In this document: positions 20,901-32,900 of the stretch, piece after piece | Layout of the letters: each line of letters starts with the position of its first letter | Position numbering within the stretch: the stretch's first letter is position 1 | Source of the DNA: Symsagittifera roscoffensis | Taxonomy: Eukaryota; Xenacoelomorpha; Acoela; Convolutidae | Direction of reading: 5' to 3' | NCBI RefSeq assembly: GCF_963678635.1 | Contig: NC_087063.1 | Coordinates: 35,936,540-35,996,539, forward strand | DNA length: 60,000 nt | Made by a program: the position numbers and the translations under genes | The notes under the pieces: model-generated | What the model was told of the DNA's origin: nothing | The model's input: the letters and a program-made list of their open reading frames with translations, nothing else | The model's database searches: none

Positions 20901-23900
20901 GATAGTGAAAATGTTGTTGTGTTCAACATCGCTTTTGTGAATTGAATAGTGAAAATGTTGTTGTGTTCAACATCACTTTTGTGAATTGATTTGTCTGCAA
21001 AAATTGGAAAAGGATAATCTGGCGTAGAGGTAAAATAACTGTTTTAGATGGCAAAGACTTGCGGTTCGAATCCTTCCGGGCTTTTTTTTTGCAAACTAGA
21101 GTTGGGCTTTTTCGGAATATCCCCTGTCTGTTTGTTTTTGTTGGCTCAGTTCCCTTCGCTCGATGGTTCAGCTTTTTTCCAGTTATTTTAACCGCCATGC
21201 CTGAGACAACAAAGCCCGGGATTTCGATTTTTGTTGATCTGTTTTTTTTTGCAAATAAATTTTGCGGCTAATTTTGTCTGTCTGTTTTTTTGTCTGCTTA
21301 GTTCCGAAGAAATGACCGTTTTGAATACTTGTCTTCTTTAAAGCATTTCCAGAGCTTTTTGTAAAGTTTCTTATGGTGCAGGCTTCAGGATATTTTGAGC
21401 TTTCGTTGCAATTTTTATTGACAAAACGAGTTTTTGAAGTTTTTTCATTTTTTCTCTTTTTGATTTCAATCAGTCATTCATATTTGAATCGCAAATGGCG
21501 CGAAGCTCAGCTTTGCCTCGTGTCAAAGTTTGTTCTGACAAACACTAAATCTTGAGCGAGCACATCTTCAATGTGTTGTTTTTTTATTGAACGCGGCCCA
21601 AATTTTTGCTAGAATGTTTTTTTAAGCCAATCTCAGCGATTTTTTTCAAGTCAAAAAAGTTGACCTCCCTTGCTCTGGAACAAGCTCGATACCAAATTTC
21701 GTTCTGTCCACTACTGTTTTAATTTGATTTTCGCGTGGCTCTTTTATTTTTTTGTTAGACAGTATTGTTCAAATGGGACGTCGTATCGTCTGTGAATGTT
21801 ATTCGATAGCATGAGTAATTCTTCAAACCATTTAAATATGGCAACAAGAGCACGCTTTAGATAATCAGTGTTTTTTTATATGCTCGCGCTGGTAAAATAA
21901 ATTGTTTGATGGAATGACTGTTAGTTTTTTGTCATCTTTGACGGAGTCCAGCTTTCTGACGCATACAGTAAAGTTAAAGTAAACACGCTCTTGTAAATAT
22001 TCAAAATGATAGTGAAAATGTTGTTGTGTATAACATCGCTTTTATGAATTGATTTTTTCTGCAAAAATTGGAAAAGGATAATCTGGCGTAGAGGTAAAAC
22101 AACTGTTTTAGATGGCAAAGACTGGCGGTTCGAATCCTTCCGGGCTTTTTTTTGCAAACTAGGTTTGGGCTTTTTCGGACTATCCCCTGTCTGTTTGTTT
22201 TTGTCGGCTCAGTTCCCGTAGCTCGATGATTCAGCTTTTTTCCAGTTATTGTAACCGCCATGCCTGAGACGACAAAGCCCGGGATTTCGATTCTTGTTGA
22301 GATCTGTTTTTTTTGCAAATAAATTTTTCGGCTAATTTTGTCTGTCTGCCTTTTTTGTCTGCTTAGTTCCGAAGAAATGACAGTTTTGAAAACTTGTCTT
22401 CTTCAAAGAATTTCAAGAGCTTTTTGTAAAGTTTCTTATGGTGCGGGCTTATTTGCAGGATATTTTGAGCTTTCGTTGCAATTTTAATGACAAAACGAGT
22501 TTTTGAAGTTTTTTAATTTTTTCTCTTTTTGATTTCAATCAGAGTCATTCATATTTGAATCGCAAATGGCGCGAAGCTCAGCTTTGCCTCGTGTGAAAGT
22601 TTTTTTTCTGACAAACACTAAATCTTGAGCGAGCACATCTTCAATGTGTTGTTTTTTTATTGAACGCGGCCCAAATTTTTGCCAGAATGTTTTTTAAGCC
22701 AATCTCAGCGATGTTTTTCCAGTCAAAGAAGTTGACTTCCTCCGCAATTCCGTTTGCTCTGGAACAAGCTCGATATCAAATTTCGTTCTGTCCACTACTG
22801 TTTTAATTTGATTTTCGCGTGGCTCTTTCATTTTTTTGTTAGCAGTTTTGTTCAAATGGGACGTCGTATCGTCTGTGAATGTTATTCGATAGCATGAGTA
22901 ATTCTTCAAACCATTTAAATATGGCAACAAGAGCACGCTTTAGATAATCAGTCTTTTTTTATATGCTCGCGCTGGTAAAATAAATTGTTTCATGGAATGA
23001 CTGTTAGTTTTTTGTCATCTTTGACGGAGTCCAGCTTTCTGACGCATACAGTAAAGTTAAAGTAAACACGCTCTTGTAAATATTCAAAAAGATAGTGAAA
23101 ATGTTGTTGTGTTCAACATCCCTTTTGTGAATTGAATAGTGAAAATGTTGTTGTGTTCAACATCGCTTTTGTGAATTGATTTGTCTGCAAAAATTGGAAA
23201 AGGATAATCTGGCGTAGAGGTAAAATAACTGTTTTAGATGGCAAAGACTTGCGGTTCGAATCCTTCCGGGCTTTTTTTTGCAAACTAGAGTTGGGCTTTT
23301 TCGGACTATCCCCTGTCTGTTTGTTTTCGTCGGCTGGGTTCCCGTAGCTCGATGGTTCAGCTTTTTTCCAGTTATTGTAACCGCCATGCCTGAGACAACA
23401 AAGCCCGGGATTTCGATTTTTGTTGATCTGTTTTTTGCAAATAAATTTTGCGGCTAATTTTGTCTGTCTGTTTTTTTGCCTGCTTAGTTCCGAAGAAATG
23501 ACAGTTTTGAAAACTTGTCTTCTTTAAAGCATTTCCAGAGCTCTTTGTAAAGTTTTTTATGGTGCAGGCTTCAGGATATTTTGAGCTTTCGTTGCAATTT
23601 TTATTGACAAAACGAGTTTTTGAAGTTTTTTCATGTTTTCTCTTTTTGATTTCAATCAGAGTCATTCATATTTGAATCGCAAATGGCGCGAAGCTTAGCT
23701 TTGCCTCGTGTCAAAGTTTTTTCTGACAAACACTAAATCTTGAGCGAGCACATCTTCAATTTGTTGTTTTTTTATTGAACGCGGCCCAAATTTTTGCCAG
23801 AATATGTTTTTTAAGCCCTTCTCAGCGATGTTTTTCCAAGTCAAAGAAGTTTATTTCCTCCGCAATTCCGTTTGCTCTGGAACAAGCTCGATACCAAATT

Positions 23901-26900
23901 TCGTTCTGTCCCTTACTGTTTTATTTTGATTTTCGCGTGGCTATTTTATTTTTTTGTTAGACAGTATTGTTCAAATGGGACGTCGTATCGTCTGTGAATG
24001 TTATTCGATAGCATGAGTAATTCTTCAAACCAATGAAAAATGGCAACAAGAGCACGGTTTAGATAATCAGTCTTTTTTTATTTGCTCGCGCTGGTAAAAT
24101 AAACTTCAAAACTTTTTCATGGAACGACAGTTAGTTTTTTGTCATCTTTGACGGAGTCCAGCTTTCTGACGCATACAGTAAAGTTAAAGTAAACACGCTT
24201 TTATAAATATTCATGAAGATGGTGAAAAGGATGCTGTGCATAACTTCGCTTTTGTGAATTGATTTTGTCTGCAATAATTGGAAAAGGATAATCTGGCGTA
24301 GAGGTAAAACAACTGTTTTAGATGGCAAAGACTTGCGGTTCGAATCCTTCCGGGCTTTTTTTTGCAAACTAGAGTTGGGCTTTTTCGGACTATCCCCTGT
24401 CTGTTTGTTTTTGTCGGCTCAGTTCCCGTAGCTCGATGGTTCAGCTTTTTTCCAGTTATTGTAACCGCCATGCCTGAGACGACAAAGCCCGGGATTTCGA
24501 TTCTTGTTGAGATCTGTTTTTTTTTGCAAATAAATTTTTCGGCTAATTTTGTCTGTCTGCCTTTTTTGTCTGCTTAGTTCCGAAGAAATGACAGTTTTGA
24601 AAACCCTTCTTCTTTAAAGAATTTCCAGAGCTTTTTGTAAAGTTTCTTATGGTGCAGGCTTATTTTCAGGATATTTTGAGCTTTCGTTGCAATTTTTATT
24701 GACAAAACGAGTTTTTGAAGTTTTTTCATTTTTTCTCTTTTTGATTTCAATCAGTCATTCATATTTGAATCGCAAATGGCGCGAAGCTCAGCTTTGCCTC
24801 GTGTCAAAGTTTGTTCTGACAAACACTAAATCTTGAGCGAGCACATCTTCAATGTGTTGTTTTTTTATTGAACGCGGCCCAAATTTTTGCTAGAACGTTT
24901 TTTTAAGCCAATCTCAGCGATGTTTTTTCAAGTCAAAGAAGTTGACTTCCTCCGCAATTCCGTTTGCTCTGGAACAAGCTCAATACCAAATTTCGTTCTG
25001 TCCACTACTGTTTTAATTGGATTTTCGCGTGGCTCTTTTATTTTTTTGTTAGACAGTATTGTTCAAATGGGACGTCGTATCGTCTGTGAATGTTATTCGA
25101 TAGCATGAGTAATTCTTCAAACCATTTAAATATGGCAACAAGAGCACGCTTTAGATAATCAGTGTTTTTTTATATGCTCGTGCTGGTAAAATAAATTGTT
25201 TGATCGAATGACTGTTAGTTTTTTGTCATCTTTGACGGAGTCCAGCTTTCTGACGCATACAGTAAAGTTAAAGTAAACACGCTCTTGTAAATATTCAAAA
25301 AGATAGTGAAAATGTTGTTGTGTATAACATCGTTTTTGTGAATTGATTTTGTCTGCAAAAATTGGAAAAGGATAATCTGGCGTAAAGGTAAAACAACTCT
25401 TTTAGATGGCAAAGACTTGCGGTTCGAATCCTTCCGGGCTTTTTTTTTGCAAACTAGAGTTGGGCTTTTTCGGACTATCCCCTGTCTGTTTGTTTTCGTC
25501 GGCTGGGTTCCCGTAGCTCGATGGTTCAGCTTTTTTCCAGTTATTGTAACCGCCATGCCTGAGACAACAAAGCCCGGGATTTCGATTTTTGTTGATCTGT
25601 TTTTTGCAAATAAATTTTGCGGCTAATTTTGTCTGTCTGTTTTTTTTGCCTGCTTAGTTCCGAAGAAATGACAGTTTTGAAAACTTGTCTTCTTTAAAGC
25701 ATTTCCAGAGCTCTTTGTAAAGTTTTTTATGGTGCAGGCTTCAGGATATTTTGAGCTTTCGTTGCAATTTTTATTGACAAAACGAGTTTTTGAAGTTTTT
25801 TCATGTTTTCTCTTTTTGATTTCAATCAGAGTCATTCATATTTGAATCGCAAATGGCGCGAAGCTTAGCTTTGCCTCGTGTCAAAGTTTTTTCTGACAAA
25901 CACTAAATCTTGAGCGAGCACATCTTCAATTTGTTGTTTTTTTATTGAACGCGGCCCAAATTTTTGCCAGAATATGTTTTTTAAGCCAATCTCAGCGATG
26001 TTTTTCCAAGTCAAAGAAGTTTATTTCCTCCGCAATTCCGTTTGCTCTGGAACAAGCTCGATACAAAATTTCGTTCTGTCCCTTACTGTTTTATTTTGAT
26101 TTTCGCGTGGCTATTTTATTTTTTTGTTAGACAGTATTGTTCAAATGGGACGTCGTATCGTCTGTGAATGTTATTCGATAGCATGAGTAATTCTTCAAAC
26201 CAATGAAAAATGGCAACAAGTGTAAGGTTAAGATAATCAGTCTTTTTTTATTTGCTCGCGCTGGTAAAATAAACTTTAAAACTTTTTCATGGAACGACAG
26301 TTAGTTTTTTGTCATCTTTGACGGAGTCCAGCTTTCTGACGCATACAGTAAAGTTAAAGTAAACACGCTTTTGTAAATATTTATGAAGATGGTGAAAAGG
26401 ATGCTGTGCATAACTTCGCTTTTGTGAATTGATTTTGTCTGCAAAAATTGGAAAAGGGTAATCTGGCGTAGAGGTAAAACAACTGTTTTAGATGGCAAAG
26501 ACTTGCGGTTCGAATCCTTCCGGGCTTTTTTTTGCAAACTAGAGTTGGGCTTTTTCGGACTATCCCCTGTCTGTTTGTTTTTGTCGGCTCAGTTCCCGTA
26601 GCTCGATGCTTCAGCTTTTTTCCAGTTATTGTAACCGCCATGCCTGAGACGACAAAGCCCGGGATTTCGATTCTTGTTGAGATCTGTTTTTTTTTGCAAA
26701 TAAATTTTTCGGCTAATTTTGTCTGTCTACCTTTTTTGTCTGCTTAGTTCCGAAGAAATGACAGTTTTGAAAACCCTTATTCTTTAAAGAATTTCCAGAG
26801 CTTTTTGTAAAGTTTCTTATGGTGCAGGCTTATTTTCAGGATATTTTGAGCTTTCGTTGCAATTTTTATTGACAAAACGAGTTTTTGAAGTTTTTTCATT

Positions 26901-29900
26901 TTTTCTCTTTTTGATTTCAATCAGTCATTCATATTTGAATCGCAAATGGCGCGAAGCTCAGCTTTGCCTCGTGTCAAAGTTTGTTCTGACAAACACTAAA
27001 TCTTGAGCGAGCACATCTTCAATGTGTTGTTTTTTTATTGAACGCGGCCCAAATTTTTGCTAGAACGTTTTTTTAAGCCAATCTCAGCGATGTTTTTTCA
27101 AGTCAAAGAAGTTGACTTCCTCCGCAATTCCGTTTGCTCTGGAACAAGCTCAATACCAAATTTCGTTCTGTCCACTACTGTTTTAATTGGATTTTCGCGT
27201 GGCTCTTTTATTTTTTTGTTAGACAGTATTGTTCAAATGGGACGTCGTATCGTCTGTGAATGTTATTCGATAGCATGAGTAATTCTTCAAACCATTTAAA
27301 TATGGCAACAAGAGCACGCTTTAGATAATCAGTGTTTTTTTATATGCTCGTGCTGGTAAAATAAATTGTTTGATCGAATGACTGTTAGTTTTTTGTCATC
27401 TTTGACGGAGTCCAGCTTTCTGACGCATACAGTAAAGTTAAAGTAAACACGCTCTTGTAAATATTCAAAAAGATAGTGAAAATGTTGTTGTGTATAACAT
27501 CGTTTTTGTGAATTGATTTTGTCTGCAAAAATTGGAAAAGGATAATCTGGCGTAAAGGTAAAACAACTCTTTTAGATGGCAAAGACTTGCGGTTCGAATC
27601 CTTCCGGGCTTTTTTTTGCAAACTAGAGTTGGGCTTTTTCGGACTATCCCATGTCTGTTTGTTTTTGTCGGCTCAGTTCCCGTCGCTCGATGGTTCAGCT
27701 TTTTTCCAGTTATTGTAACCGCCATGCCTGAGACAACAAAGCCCGGGATTTCGATTCTTGTTGAGATCTGTTTTTTTTGCAAATAAATTTTTCGGCTAAT
27801 TTTGTCTGTCTGCCTTTTTTGTCTGCTTAGTTCCGAAGAAATGACAGTTTTGAAAACTTGTCTTCTTTAAAGAATTTCCAGAGCTTTTTGTAAAGTTTCT
27901 TATGGTGCAGGCTTATTTTCAGGATATTTTGAGCTTTCGTTGCAATTTTTATTGACAAAACGAGTTTTTGAAGTTTTTTCATTTTTTCTCTTTTTGATTT
28001 CAATCAGAGTCATTCATATTTGAATCGCAAATGGCGCGAAGCTCAGCTTTCCCTCGTGTCAAAGTTTTTTTTCTGACAAACACTAAATCTTGAGCGAGCA
28101 CATCGTCAATGTGTTGTTTTTTTATTGAACGCGGCCCAAATTTTTGCCATAATGTTTTTTTAAGCCAATCTCAGCGATGTTTTTCCAGTCAAAGAAGTTG
28201 ACTTCCTCCGCAATTCCGTTTGCTCTGGAACAAGCTCGATATCAAATTTCGTTCTGTCCACTACTGTTTTAATTTGATTTTCGCGTGGCTCTTTCATTTT
28301 TTTGTTAGCAGTATTGTTCAAATGGGACGTCGTATCGTCTGTGAATGTTATTCGATAGCATGAGTAATTCTTCAAACCATTTAAATATGGCAACAAGAGC
28401 ACGCTTTAGATAATCAGTGTTTTATTATATGCCCGCGCTGGTAAAATAAATTGTTTCATGGAATGACTGTTAGTTTTTTGTTATCTTTGACGGAGTCCAG
28501 CTTTCTGACGCATAAAGTTAAAGTAAACACGCTCTTGTAAATATTCAAAAAGGTAGTGAAAATGTTGTTGTGTATAACATCGCTTTTGTGAATTGATTTT
28601 GTCTGCAAAAATTGGAAAAGGATAATCTGGCGTAGAGGTAAAACAACTGTTTTAGATGGCAAAGACTTGCGGTTCAATCCTTCCGGGCTTTTTTTTTGCA
28701 AACTAGAGTTGGGCTTTTTCGGACTATCCCCTGTCTGTTTGTTTTTGTCGGCTCAGTTCCCGTAGCTCGATGGTTCAGCTTTTTTCCAGTTATTGTAACC
28801 GCCATGCCTGAGACGACAAAGCCCGGGATTTCGATTCTTGTTGAGATCTGTTTTTTTTGCAAATAAATTTTTCGGCTAATTTTGTCTGTCTACCTTTTTT
28901 GTCTGCTTAGTTCCGAAGAAATGACAGTTTTGAAAACTTGTCTTCTTTAAAGAATTTCCAGAGCTTTTTGTAAAGTTTCTTATGGTGCAGGCTTATTTTC
29001 AGGATATTTTGAGCTTTCGTTGCAATTTTTTATTGACAAAACGAGTTTTTGAAGTTTTTTCATTTTTTCTCTTTTTGATTTCAATCAGAGTCATTCATAT
29101 TTGAATCGCAAATGGCGCGAAGCTCAGCTTTGCCTCGCGTCAAAGTTTTTTTCTGACAAACACTAAATCTTGAGCGAGCACATCTTCAATGTGTTGTTTT
29201 TTTATTGAACGCGGCCCAAATTTTTGCTAGAACGTTTTTTTAAGCCAATCTCAGCGATGTTTTTCCAGTCAAAGAAGTTGACTTCCTCCGCAATTCCGTT
29301 TGCTCTGGAACAAGCTCGATACCAAATTTCGTTCTGTCCACTACTGTTTTAATTTGATTTTCGCGTGGCTCTTTCATTTTTTTGTTAGCAGTATTGTTCA
29401 AATGGGACGTCGTGTCGTCTGTGAATGTTATTCGATAGCATGAGTAATTCTTCAAACCATTCAAATATGGCAACAAGAGCACGCTTTAGATAATCAGTGT
29501 TTTTTTATATGCTCGCGCTGGTAAAATAAATTTTTTCATGGAATGACTGTTAGTTTTTTGTCATCTTTGACGGAGTCCAGCTGACGCATACAGTAAAGTT
29601 AAAGTAAACACGCTCTTGTAAATATTCAAAAAGATAGTGAAAATGTTGTTGTGTATAACATCGCTTTTGTGAATTGATTTTGTCTGCAAAAATTGGAAAA
29701 GGATAATCTGGCGTAGAGGTAAAACAACTGTTTTAGATGGCAAAGACTTGCTGTTCGAATCCTTCCGGGCTCTTTTTTTTTGCAAACTAGAGTTGGGCTT
29801 TTTCGGACTATCCACTGTCTGTTTGTTTTTGTCGGCTCGGTTCCCATAGATCGATGGTCCAGCTTTTTTCAAGTTATTGTAACCTCCATGCCTGAGACGA

Positions 29901-32900
29901 CAAAGCCCGGGATTTCGATTCTTGTTGAGATCTGTTTTTTTTTTTTGCAATTACTTTTTTCGGTTAATTTATATTATTGTCTGTCTGCATTTTTTTGTCT
30001 GCTTAGTTCCGAAGAAATGACAGTTTTGAAAACTTGTCTTCTTTAAAGCATTTCCAGAGCTCTTTGTGGCGAGCACATCTGGCGTAAAGAAATGACAGTT
30101 TTGAAAACTTGTCTTCTTTAAAGCATTTCCAGAGCTTTTTTCTCAGGAACAAGCTCGATACCAGAAAATAGTTGTCCAGTATTGTCTGAATATTTGAAAT
30201 TGATGTGGCACGATTTTTTTTTTGCGAGGCAGTGTAATTGTTCAAATGGGACGTCGTAGCGACTGTGATTGAGATTCGGCAGCAACAGTAACCCCTATCG
30301 ATAGCAACAGTAATGGAGATGTGGTGGTGGTACTTGAAATTTCCAGATATGAATAGACCAAAATCATTGACCTGGTTTTGATGCATAAGAGACTTTTCAA
30401 GAAAGTGCTAAGAATTATCTGAGTCGTTTAGTCTAGGTAACGATAAGCGTTTTTTGGCATTAAGTTTAAATTGGTTCACAAAACTCCACAGCTCCGAGCC
30501 CTTCAAAACTGATTGAAGACACTGGATACTTTTTTCTCTTCGAAAAGCAGTTTTAAATCATCGGGAATTAGTAAGCCTTCGAACAAGGAGCAGCATTTGG
30601 TTAATCGTTGATGACAATAGGAAATAAAAGAGGACCCATTACTGAGTCCTGTGGAAATTCACTGGTAATAGTCATTTTGCTGGAAAACGCGCCCTTATAT
30701 TGCACCGATTGTTATCTTTCAGTTAAATAGTCAGCCAGGAGTTTCGCAAAAGTTTTTATCTAGATTCAGCGAAAGGATTCTCTGCATTAGCAAATTGTGA
30801 TTAAGTTTATCGAAGGCTTTCGTGAAATTGAGATAAATTAATAAAGTTTCAGCTTTCTTCGAATTAATTGAGCAAATTATCTCAACCAAGGTGAAACAGC
30901 AGTTGAAAGGCGGTAGAAAGTCGTTTGATGAACCCGTATTGGACAGCTGAATAGCGTTAAACGAAATGTTTGTATACATGAATAAATAGTAGCTTCTCAA
31001 ATGTCTTCGATGCGATGTTCAGAAGCGTAAAGGGTACATAGTCCTCTACCAGGGTTTTCGATTCACTTTTGCGAAGAGATGAGGATAACGTATTTCCATT
31101 TGGGTGGTAGCGTAAACGTTTCAGGTTCGAGTTATTGTTAAACCATGAAAGGAAATTGTATTAGCTGTCGGCTTGTGGCAAACTATCTGGACCTTTCGCT
31201 TTCCTGATATTCAGATTAAGAATTTCATTTGCGATATCGGTTCTGCTAAAATTAATAGAAACTGAACCTGAATAAGATTCATCAATATTGAAAGTAAAAG
31301 GCAAATCGGAGTTGACAACAGATGCGAAGTATTTATTAAAATAATCAGCTTTTTCCAGATTTGTCTGTGCCGTTAAATTTTTTCATTGATTGATAGAATT
31401 CATTTTTTGCTTCGGAGACTGCGGAACTACTTGTAAATTGGTCCAGAGATCCGACTTGAGAATAGCTTAATTTCGGAATCTGCTTCATCTCGTTCCTGCA
31501 TTTTTTTTACATCTTGTTGCACTTTTTTAATTTTGTATCTAAATAATAGCTGGTGTTCGATGAGCGTCGGATTTAATTGCTTTGAGTAGTGAGCCGTTTG
31601 ATTTCGTTTGATGTTTTTTTTGTGTCGTGTCCAAGTTTTTTTGAAGTTTCTTTTTTAATTTTGTTTTTTCATTATCCTTTTGACCTTTTGAATTCAAAAA
31701 GCCTGTGAACTACTGAATTTCATTGAGAATATCTCATAAGCAATTAATCGGCAGCCTTTTGTTTTTTTTCTATTATGGTGATAACCGTTTTTCAACTGTC
31801 TGTTGCCTATGTTTCGATTATTGAAAGTCTTCATGTGTGTCTTCATGATTATTGAAAGTCTGAATATTTTTTTACTTTAGGCTCGTCAACTATGGGGGAG
31901 GTGCAAGTATTCGACGCACACCACTTAGTCCCTGTTGTTACCATTCCGGCACATGATAACCCACTCACCGCAATGAGTTTCAGCAGAGGTGGCGACAAAC
32001 TGGCTACTGCGTCAGACAAGGGCACTGTAATCAGGGTTTTCTCTATGCCCGAAGGCAACAAGGCTAGTAGTGCACAGAATCAATCAATACAGAGTAATAA
32101 TAATTGATCTAAAACTAGGTTAAACTCAGAACAGTTGCCATTAAAATTCAATCCAAGATAAAAAAAAACTTGGTTTTTGACCCAATTTACGTTTCAGTGG
32201 CGAATCATTTTAGGCTAATTGATATATCAGTATAACTGACCTGACCCTAAATGATTAGTTTCTTTTGTTACAATGTTAGCAGTTTATTCCTGTGCTGTTA
32301 AGCTTTACTCCTTTTTGCGTTTGGTACGAATGGTTGTGAGAACTGTTATTTTTCTTAATGATGTGTTCTAGGTGTTCGAGTTCAGAAGAGGAGTGAAACG
32401 ATGTGTCACCATCTACTCCCTCTCATTCAGCAATGATTCCTTATTGCTCGCCTGCTGCAGCAACACCGAAACTATACACATATTCAAACTAGAAACGGCC
32501 TCTAACAGACTGTATTCAAATGCGCCAGTGACAAACGGACAAAGAGCACTTCCCAACTCTTCTCAAAATTTCAATGACAGCGCCAATAGTCAAACATGGA
32601 TGGGCTATTTTGGTCAAGCGATAATGGATAGCGCCTCTTACTTGCCTTCAAATGTGGGCGAAATGTTTACGCAAGGACGGGCTGCATTTCAAGCAAGGAT
32701 TCCATCATTCAACGAAGACTCCACTTTCTTCAACACATGTGCTCTGGCATGGATCAATAAAATTCTGAGGTTGGTCGTAGCTAGCACCTCAGGCCAATTG
32801 TATATTTTCAATGTTGACTTGTCTGATTCAACAGGGGAGTGTGCTCTAATTCGGCAGCATAAAATTGACGGAAGCACTGGGTTAGGAGTAGGTGGAAGTC

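Noticed and set aside
19323-26130. Repeated + strand 60-codon frames ending in [11 protein letters not shown]
   Set aside because: Pure by-product of monomer repetition, with no coding signal and variable frames in the 1.08-kb monomers.
16780-29770. Functional tRNA genes in the WIPI2 intron
   Set aside because: Box A and B are present but the acceptor, D and anticodon stems do not pair properly, so tRNA-derived repeats are the better call.
18776-29950. Recurrent - strand open frames of 70-130 codons in every array monomer (starting MAVTITGKK or MQKK, with [13 protein letters not shown])
   Set aside because: They lie antisense to the tRNA-like box B region. RIRT...H-type peptides are a well-known spurious translation of tRNA-like sequence, and similarity between monomers is explained by the DNA repeat.
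17340-30300. CRISPR-like periodicity
   Set aside because: The repeat unit is about 1.1 kb without short spacer structure, in an animal intron.
31892-32107. Stand-alone 71-aa protein
   Set aside because: It is WIPI2 exon 2 read into the following intron.
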